64,000 nucleotides of DNA from NCBI GenBank assembly GCA_014904845.1, contig MU119402.1:1-64000 (forward strand), read 5' to 3'. Below the pieces are notes generated by a model, which saw nothing but the letters and a program-made list of their open reading frames with translations, had not been told where the DNA came from and did not search any database. The translations under genes and the position numbers were made by a program. The DNA is from Acephala macrosclerotiorum (taxonomy: Eukaryota; Ascomycota; Leotiomycetes; Helotiales; Mollisiaceae). Of this stretch, positions 56,182 to 64,000 are shown piece by piece; position 1 is the first letter of the stretch, and every line of letters starts with the position of its first letter.

Positions 56182-58760
56182 ATGGATCCACTTTCGCTCA
56201 CGGCGAGCGTGATTGCAGTGGCCACTCTTGCTGCTCAAACCGCCCGCGCGTTAGCCGACCTGCGAACACTGTGCAAGGAGTTGCCTGGAAGAGTACACGC
56301 GTTGAGCAACGAGGTCTCTGATATTGAAGTTGTCCTCTTTCAGGTCGCCAAAGTCACTGAAGAAAGGTCCCGTTCACCGACCACGACGGCCGAAACGGAT
56401 CGTACGACTATACCACAACTCCTGAAGCAGGCAGAGGCAAAATTGAACGAGCTGAAATCTATCATCCACAGTCTGTCAGCGTCCTCTAGTCGAAAAGCTG
56501 CCACAATCTTTCGAGCGCGCCTCTGGCGAAAAGAACAGCCAAGGCTGCGGGCCCTACAGGAAGATATCATGGCCGTCAAATCGAGTCTCAATGTCATAAT
56601 TGGCGCATCAAATTCGTACGATTACCCTTTTACCCTCTTTTGGAAGGACATTGCACTTCAATTTAGTCTTGGAAGCTAATTGCATAAAGTCGCGAGATGA
56701 TGCGCGTTCGGTTAGACCTTGAAAGTCTATCAGCCGTTACTACAGAGTCTATACAGAATCAAACCACTTCGTGGGATGAGTTCTTGCGACGCCTTACCAT
56801 ACAACACGAGGACGTTACAGAGTCAGTCAGTGGGACGTACCAACTGGTTGATCAGCGAATCAGCAGAGTCGAAGAAATGCTCAGAGCTCAATCAGCACAG
56901 ATCCAGGCCAGCCAACTAGCTCAAATCGGGCCACTCTTCAATATGGGTCCTCCTCCCTCACGAAGACGATATTCGCGAGCGATTAGCAAGAATAGAGTCC
57001 CACAGATGCCAGTTCGGGGTGAAGCCGTAGGCGTCCGACTTACTCAGTATGCCACTGTCTGTCGGCAAGGTTGTCTTTGTGCTTGCCATTCTCAGACAAG
57101 ATCATCGACGCCAGGGTTCATGGATCGTATGCTCGGTCAACTCTTCGTTGGATATGCCGGTATGCCATTACTGAGTCCACCTTGTGATCTCGACACGTGT
57201 GATAAGTCACAAGCTCCTCATGTCAATGTCGAGTATTGGTTCCCGCTAGGATTTTGCTGGTCACAGATTATTCGGCTTCAATTGGCCTACCAACCCAGTA
57301 CCGGCCCTCAAATATCTCTAAGTACATTGAGAAGAGTGCCAGACTCGGCTGCGTGCGTGAGTTATGCACTAGAGGAACATCGAGGGATTAAAAATTCTCT
57401 TCAAACACGGTCTAGCCTCTCCTCGGGACGTGAGCAGTAACCGTGGATATTCAATTTTGCGTGTAGGCTTACCATATTTGTACCTTGAATTTTATGCTGA
57501 ACACTCACCTAGTGGGCTTTATACGGCCAACAATATGAGACATGCAAGTTCCTACTATCGGCAGGTGCTGATCCGGACTATAGGTATGTAATACCTTTTT
57601 GACGATATGTCTTATAATTTCACAGCTAATAGGCCAGACCCATCTCAGTCAATGACGAATGCCCTAGCGATAAAGCTTGCGACATCATATTACGAGGAGG
57701 CGTGTCCGAGAGGACAGTGGAGATTCTCAGATGTCTCGCGGCCGGGAGCGATTTCATCGAAAACCAAAACTTTGCTCTCATCCATAAAATCGTTCTGAAA
57801 CTGTCACTTCAAGAATTAGAGAAAGAGATTCTCCAGAATCCAGATGATATCGACATTCCCGACACAATGGGCCGCACAGCGCTGGAGTGGGCTGCGGCAA
57901 GAGGAGATGAACGAGCCGTGACAATGTTGCTAAGCTATGGGGCAGACCCAAACGTGATGGACAAGAAGCTTAATACGCCACTGACGCTGGCATCGAATCA
58001 GAATCATACAACATGTGTCCGCTTGCTGCTGGAAGCGGGCGCCAATCCAGACCCTCCACTCCCGGACGGCATCAAGTTCGGTAGTCCTCTGAACTGTGCT
58101 GCTCGAAATGCCTCGGATCCCTTGTTGATCAAGACCCTTCTTGACTTCAATGCGAATATTGAAGCTAGTAACATTGACGGCATGACTCCGTTATTACACG
58201 TTGCCCGTGGTAATAGTGCCAGCCATGCCATGCTGCTCCTAGAATATGGAGCTGATATCAATGTTACATCAAAAGACGGTCGGACCCCTTTGACAACTGC
58301 CATTGTTTACAATAACCACAATGTTCTTCAGTTGCTTCTTGACCGGTGGTACGACTATAGCGAGTGTCCTCGCCTGAAAGGCCCCCACCTCCTCAGCCTC
58401 GTAGCCCAGTATGCAGACTTGCGTACAATGTATATCTTGGCGTCAACAGACCATCTGCAATTGAAATTTGACAAGGACTATATTCTGGGAGACTTTTCAA
58501 CGCGACTGCGTCAGCGGATAGACGTTACAGAAAAATTGACTAATGCATTCGAAGACTTGCTGAGCCTCATCAGCCAAGGACCAGCAGAGAGCGAGAGTAC
58601 CGAGAGCCAGATGGAATCGGGCTTACTATTCAGGACTCAAGGCCCCAACTCTCCCACGAATTCGTCCGAAGGATCGGATCAAGCTTTCGAAGATGCACAG
58701 GAAAGTTTCAGTCCGCAAGCCTGCCCTGTTATTCGGTTAGCAAAAAGAGCGACAATGTAA
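56182..58760 (+). pseudogene. Ankyrin-repeat protein with fungal STAND-type N-terminal domain, one frameshift
   Basis: Exons 56182-56615, 56690-57462, 57513-57583 and 57638-58760 are supported by good splice sites. The head MDPLSLTASVIAVATLAAQT with its following helices resembles the N-terminal domain found on many fungal NACHT/STAND proteins. No NACHT domain follows. A middle domain (RRVPDSAACVSYALE, LASPRDVSSNRGYS) is common in fungal ankyrin proteins of this class. At least five ankyrin repeats come next, for example TALEWAAARGDERAVTMLLS, TPLTLASNQNHTTCVRLLLE and TPLLHVARGNSASHAMLLLE. Near 57378 the frame must change between YALE and NIEGLKILF; no intron fits. It was probably involved in self/non-self or immune-like recognition. 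Now broken by one indel, unless the sequence has an error there. Confidence 0.75.
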
Positions 58761-59092
58761 CAGCCGATAATTTCAGCCATGGCTTCGGTGAGCCGTTCTA
58801 GTTGGTACCTAGATATGTCTCGAATAAGTTCATCGTCGGAATCTGCTAACGACGTAGGCCACATTGGGACATGAAGATGTTGGGAGAATATACGAGCAGC
58901 AAGTCTCGATTTGCACACCTTCCGAATGTCTACGAATGTCGGATATCGATGTCGACGATTGACGAGTGGTTACAGTGCACGGATTAGGCTTACATGCTCG
59001 ATTTTGCCTATCTCATACCCAAATACAATCGTCTGAGAGACATACAGCTCAGCATGCAGGGATGAGATAATGGTGGCCAGCAATATAAATAC
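58761..59092. other. Gap between ankyrin gene and helicase relic
   Basis: The minus-strand frames at 58679-58918 and 58970-59275 have no recognisable domain. The stretch may contain further decayed coding DNA. Confidence 0.3.
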
Positions 59093-60548
59093 ATGTTCTC
59101 CATCAACATCCCAAGGCGCGCGTTCTCGAACATTGTCTCTAGAGGTCTGACCGAAGGTGACAAGTTTGAAATATACTTTCAACCAAAGCCAAAAGGATCG
59201 GGGTTGAAGAAAGAGCGGAAGGCTGATCGAGGATGGTCCGCAGTCATCATCGCCAATATTGTGCCTCCATTCCATATTAACTTCGTAGATGGAGTTCCAA
59301 CAGATGTCTTGAGGGATCTAGCATCAACGTTGACCCAGCGTCAGCGTGAGCTAGTCTTTGTCTTCCTCGCGAAAGTCCCAATGGGCATTTTGATCCTTCT
59401 TAGTCCAGCTACCAGCGGAAATCATGGCCGCTTGCCGCCATCATCCCGCTCATGATTGCTGCTGGCCTGAAGGTGATCACCCCATCCATTGTGGCAGTCA
59501 TCAATATCTCCAATGAGACATTCGGACTGGACTGGACAAATCGTCTGCTCTTAAGGCCCTGGCAGCTGTTTGAGGAAGAGAACGTTGTTATGATATGGGC
59601 TCTAGATTCTTAGAACGAGGAATGGGAGGCTGTGGATCCTAATAACGCTTGGTGCAGTCATGAGAGATGACAGCTAGACAGGTTTGTTGCGCAAGACATC
59701 CTAAAGATGTGTAACCAGATACCTACTGAGAATCTGAAGCTCCTAGATTTACAACTCAATCATCCTTATTTCGCAAAGAGTCTCGCCATCAAGCCGGACG
59801 ATAGGCCAGAAGATGATAAGAAAATCCTCCAACTCATTCGAAGAGCAGCAAAAGATGTTGTCGACGATGCAGACGCAGTCTTCACCACTCTGCCGGTTCC
59901 TTGCAGGATCTGGTTAAGAACTTCACATTGAAGTCTGATGCAGGGTCATCGAAGTAGCGGGCAATGCAACTGAAAGAGAATTCGTCAATGCACACTGGTC
60001 GATCACAAGAAAGTGGTTATGGCTGATGACCCAACCCGAATCCCGCCAGTTAGTTGTCGAGGGATGTGAGACATTCGCTAGACGGCTTTACCCACTAACT
60101 CCCTGCTGGTGGGACTGTTTAATCCTAGCCGAAAAGCCGACCTGTCAATTCGTTTGCTAAAATCCTGCCATGTTCTCTTACGGAACGTTTCCAGCTGAAT
60201 GGCCGGCCGGTTTTGGTCCTAGATCAACAACTACGGCTGGCCTCTGGAGGGTTTGACCTTGCCTTAGAGCAATATATCGCAACGAAGGCATCATGGATAG
60301 ACCAAACTCTTACCCCTCGAAGTTTTCTCTTGCGGCCCTCTTTGAGCAATGGGTGTGCGGAATTTCCAGGAAGGTTCGTCCTTCTCCCAGCGGATGGGTA
60401 TACCCAGTGATATTCAATCTTCAAGGCAACACTCATGAAGTCGAAGAAGGTGCTAAATGGAGTAGAAACTCGGAGAGCGCGCAGTTCACTGTCAAATGCA
60501 TCAGTCAGTGCTCGAGAAGGGTTTCGACAACAAATATATTGCGGTAGT
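59093..60548 (+). pseudogene. Decayed SF1 (UPF1/DNA2-like) helicase
   Basis: Pieces in different frames line up in the order of fungal UPF1-like helicases: GDKFEIYFQPKP with GWSAVIIANI (a pre-helicase beta domain), a damaged P-loop region near 59400, then LAAIIPLMIAAGLKVIT with IVAVINISNETF (motif Ia, normally APSNVAV-N-I). Next come LIRRAAKDVVDDADAVFTT followed in another frame by SAGSLQDLVKNF, LNGRPVLVLDQQLRLASGGF (motif IV region, normally LxxQYRM) and WVYPVIFNLQGNTHEVEEG. Stops include TAG at about 59611 and TGA at about 59668, and there are several frameshifts. It cannot make a helicase. Such helicases often sit beside NLR-like genes in fungal accessory DNA; here an ankyrin/STAND-type gene lies just upstream. 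Confidence 0.6.
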
Positions 60549-61362
60549 AAAAGAAAGTAATAGAGTCAATTCAAGTTATCTGCGAACTAGGTAAAAGCTG
60601 CCTAAAGAGCGAGAGCTAAAGCTCTGAATCTGACTATATATACAGCTAGTCACGTGTCTATAGCCACGTGACTGGAGCACAGCACTAGCCCCAATCTATA
60701 TTGCTAACACTAGGACTGTGGGTTTCACAGGGATACCTATTAATAGGCCAGACACAAAGCACAGAGATCTCAGTCCTATGCTTTGTAAGTTGTTTCGATT
60801 GTTGTTCGTTTACTAGAAATTGCGCAAAAATTGAGGGTCAACTCTAGCGCATGCGGGCTAGTCCCAATGAAGCCTAGCACTGCACGTGACTATTGTTCCA
60901 ACATAGACCATTTTACTTGTTTATCATAATAGTAGGATGTCCCTCGTACCTCGCGCCATGCCCTGCCTTTGACGACTTGAACTTTGAAATAATATAAAAC
61001 TTTTAATTTAGAGTTTTTATTCGCACCGGCTTCGCCGGCTCGAGTAAAAGCGTTCTTCTTTAAATACTCCCCGAGCTTTACAAAGAGCTGGAGCTGTTTT
61101 ATAGAGAGCTTTAAATACTAAAAGCGATACATTTTAGTGTTTTTTAGCAAAACCTTAACGCAAAAAAGTGATTTAGATTTTTTAAAAATATCACGTATTA
61201 TTACGTAAACTCTACGTAGACTTTTTTTCCTTTAATAAAAAACCTTTAACTATCGTCAAAGGCATAGCTTTATATTATTATTAATTTAAATAATTTAATA
61301 AAAAAAATTTGAAAAATTTCAAATGAAATATTATCAATTTTTATTTTTTTAATACATTTTTA
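60549..61362. other. AT-rich, gene-free DNA
   Basis: From about 60985 to 61360 the DNA is very AT-rich, broken by a short GC palindrome (CACCGGCTTCGCCGGCTCG near 61024). This is typical of a RIP-altered transposon relic, but no element can be named. A direct CACGTG(A/T)C-type pair occurs near 60651-60671 (CACGTGTC, CACGTGAC). Confidence 0.5.
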
Positions 61363-63466
61363 TCAGAATCCGTCAGGAAACGATCTTGAAAGTCCCGGCT
61401 CCTCCCAATATATTTCTCTCCACTCATTGTTTAGATTCATTAGATCAGACGCATTCACGACAAAGTCTTCTGGGCTTTTGTCAGTCTGTGTCAAGATCCC
61501 ATTCCAGTCCTCTGGAAGTTCTGGCGGATTCTGAACCATTGCTGTCGTCTTGTCTCTTGCCGCATCTGCTGCATCAGCTAGCATATCTAGGTCTATCCGT
61601 CCGCTTGAATTCCATGTCTCATCACGTACTGAAATACTGTCAGGGATCTCGGTGGGCTCTTTCCCTTCCGGAACGCTGGTATTTTGTGCTTGATCGTGCT
61701 CTACACTGCCTTTGCCCAAGCGAATTCCATGCTGTACATGCGAGCTCTCTTCAAAGAATCGTAGTATTGACTCGGTGTTGATCCAGTATTCTGCCAGCTT
61801 CCTCAACGAGAGAAGAGTAGAATCGAATCGACGGAGGGCATTGATCGCCAAGACTGGATTTGAGAACCTTAATTCGACACTGACTTGAATCATAGCCGTG
61901 AACAAAGCATTGATGTCCGATATCCAGAGGTACTTGATGCGATCCTTCTGCCTCAAATCTTCGAAGATGCTAGCAACGGCGATCGCAGCAGCACTGCATA
62001 TATCCGAGTCGTTCCGTCCAACATCTTCTGATCGTTGAGAAGCTCGAGGATGTGGCCGATGCAGCAGGATCAAGAAATTGTTATATGTTAGATGTAGAGA
62101 TGAAGCCCAGAGACTCATGTTGGAAGTGACCATCTGGAGATGAGAAGGTAGCATGAGACACCAATTCGCAAGGGCTGCATCTCCGCCCCCTAGGGCAGCC
62201 TTGCGATCTTCTGGACTGACTCGAAGGCCGAACCTTTCTTTGACTATCTTCGATATCAGGAGGCAGAGCTCAGTGTGTTTCTTGACGTAGTCGACCTGGA
62301 CATTAGGGCCGCAACCTTCAAAGTCTGAGTCGCTTAGGGGCTGCACATCGCATTCATCCAGATTTCTGTGCCGCTGTCAGTCAAAGCAGAGAAGTGCAAA
62401 CAAGAAATACTTACATCGCTTGTGGGCGCCCGTATGACAGTGAGACAGTGACATCAAACTGCACTAGGATCCACCATGTCCGCCTCCATGTCCTCATGTC
62501 GTGATGTATCAATGTGCTCGAACCCGCATCACGGTGCATACCTAAACCCATAGCAATTCGAGCAGCTATACCCACCCAGTGACACGCATTCGCTCCTATG
62601 TCTTCAGCTCCATCAGAGTGCCACGTGAGTAGCAGTGCTGCCTGTACGACGACATCTCGGTTCTTTTCCAATCGTGCATCAAATAGCATTTTCGCTCTCC
62701 TAAAGAAGGTCGCTTTCAAGACTTCTCGATCTGGACGTTCCCGCAGGACGTGAGCTCCAACCAAGAGAATAGCCTGCAGAACAAGAAGGGAAGGCGGGTC
62801 TGCTGGATTCCGACCCCTATATTGTCCCATGAAAATATCCTCGTCCACGATCGGGCAACCTGGGTTGATGTGAGTGAAGTAGGCTTCCACGAACTCATCA
62901 GCTAGAGCTTGATCCGGCAGGAAGGTGGCCTCACGAGGCATCCGGTCTGGTTCATGAGTGATATACTGGCGAGCAATCTCATCACTGGGAAAGTGATGGG
63001 CAGTCTCGTTCTCCCCACCATCTCTTTGACGGACTAGGAAGTTGATGTTCGAGACATCTTTGCCAACATATATGATCCTGACTCCTCTTTGGATTGATCG
63101 ATGGCCGATATCTTTTTGGCTGATGAACTCGACGAGATGACGTCTTTCAGAATCATCCTTTGGGCTGGAGGTTGTATTGCCAGCATTTTGAGAGGATGTC
63201 GTAGATAGAGAGGTATTCGTCAAAGCTCCATCAGATGTTTGGGCTTGAGGCGCGTTGGAGGGGCCGTGAGACTTCTGCTGGATTGGTACTGAGTTGTCCG
63301 AGGATCGTATGATGGTACGTCTTTTCTTCTCATGAATTCGACAATTGGCTCATTGAGAATTGATACACGTCGAGCACGGAAATCCTCTTTTGTAGGCATC
63401 ACATCGTACCTTTCGGTCGTGACAGTTGCTGCATACGGCTCTGCCTGCTTCAGTCAGATCATTCAT
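61363..63466 (-). pseudogene. Zn2Cys6 transcription factor with stop codon in the zinc cluster
   Basis: An ATG at 63466 begins MNDLTEAGRAVCSNCHDRKV. The cluster CSNC-x6-C-x8-CSTC continues to a last Cys (ANCRIHEKKRR), but a TGA at 63352-63350 (codon 39) interrupts it after CINSQ. Downstream the frame is open for 376 codons, crosses a GTAAGT intron (exons 63466-62415 and 62365-61363) and ends at 61363. It contains a full fungal regulator middle domain (EAYFTHINPGCPIVDEDIF, AARIAMGLGMHRDA, RRTWWILVQFD, SYGRPQA). Total length would be 684 codons. The TGA could come from CGA by one transition. A shorter protein without the zinc cluster could start at a later ATG, but DNA binding of the usual kind would be lost. 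Confidence 0.85.
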
Positions 63467-64000
63467 CCCCAGTTTTTTAGAGATTCCACTTACTCAGCTT
63501 GTGCCTTAGAGTTGAGCTATGATGCTAGAGCTCACATTACCCGTCAATGAGGCCATTCCAATCAATTCAGGTATCCGTTTTCTGTGAAGCAAATGATGTT
63601 ACGTTCGAAATAGCCTGTTCCTCCAGGACGAATCGCCGAAATCCCACTCTTGCTCAGGCTGAGTTCGCTGCAGGCCTCATCGCTGGAACCCCTGCCACTC
63701 GCCACTATGCAAGCTGGCACATGCTGTACACAGCTATTGCCACAGCGCTGAGGAGACTAGTCGTCAATTGGCTATGTGTATTGTTTTCTGTAGGAGGTTA
63801 TCGCAACGCGTGCAGCAATTTGCCACTGAAACGTGATGTCTCAGCGCGTCAAAAACGCCAACCGACACTCAACGTTGACGACGGCTTTAGTCTTCCAACA
63901 ACATCAATATACATCACCGTGATGTGCGAAGTACGTCTGTGGAAAGCTCTCCATGCCGAGCTTTTGATCCATTCGAATTGTAGCAGAATGGTGTAGAGAA
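63467..64000. other. Right-edge sequence
   Basis: A plus-strand frame from the ATG at 63547 runs 149 codons to 63996 with no recognisable domain. It may be chance or the start of a gene lying mostly outside. The regulator's promoter lies here. Confidence 0.3.

Noticed and set aside
63547..63996. Plus-strand ATG frame of 149 codons at the right edge
   Set aside because: No domain or motif seen and composition is not clearly coding; it could be judged only with sequence beyond the window.
1..64000. CRISPR arrays, prophage or bacterial operons
   Set aside because: Spliced genes and fungal families throughout; no regularly spaced short repeats were seen.
1..64000. tRNA or rRNA genes
   Set aside because: I looked for T-loop (GGTTCRA) and acceptor-stem pairs and saw none convincing; a covariance-model search would settle it.

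Overview
The window is nuclear DNA from a filamentous ascomycete (Pezizomycotina). Genes carry short introns of about 45-90 nt with GTATGT/GTAAGT-type donors and CTAAC/CTGAC-like branch points. The gene families (Zn2Cys6 regulators, DUF1996, SUR7-like, fungal STAND-type N-terminal domains, class V aminotransferases of the isopenicillin-epimerase type) are typical of that group. I infer Leotiomycetes/Helotiales from overall gene style only; no ribosomal or other marker gene is present to prove it.

Layout. 0.5-1.6 kb: a glycosyltransferase-fold gene. 2.2-8.7 kb: a small sugar-use cluster (MFS sugar transporter, class II aldolase, two short-chain dehydrogenases, one close in its visible motifs to L-rhamnose 1-dehydrogenase), in which every gene carries a stop or frameshift. 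9.4-11.4 kb: an intact Zn2Cys6 regulator. 12-15.5 kb: a small lectin-like gene, then gene-poor DNA with decayed repeats. 15.5-17.4 kb: a broken GMC oxidoreductase. 18.7-21 kb: a papain/PPPDE-like hypothetical and a serine hydrolase. 21.4-27.9 kb: four co-oriented genes for disordered, basic, proline/serine-rich proteins sharing short motifs. 28.5-34.7 kb: a Cys-rich microprotein, a complete cytochrome P450, a frameshifted secreted DUF1996 gene and a second copy of the serine hydrolase. 35-43 kb: a housekeeping block (MTG2, a conserved arginine-rich protein, BFR1 and RPB5, the last two divergent). 44-51 kb: a frameshifted 4-coumarate:CoA-ligase-like enzyme, a SUR7-like membrane protein, a MITE-like inverted repeat and a broken amino-acid permease. 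52-55.6 kb: an intact Baeyer-Villiger-type monooxygenase and an intact PLP class V aminotransferase. 56-64 kb: an ankyrin protein with a STAND-like head (one frameshift), a heavily decayed SF1 helicase, AT-rich DNA, and a Zn2Cys6 regulator with a stop codon inside its zinc cluster.

The strongest overall pattern is that housekeeping genes are clean while about eleven accessory genes (transporters, catabolic enzymes, regulator, NLR-like and helicase genes) are broken. Most of the nonsense codons could arise by C:G to T:A transitions, often in a CpA context, which would fit mild repeat-induced point mutation (RIP) or ordinary decay of unused functions. The most novel-looking system is the four-gene disordered-protein cluster at 21.4-27.9 kb.
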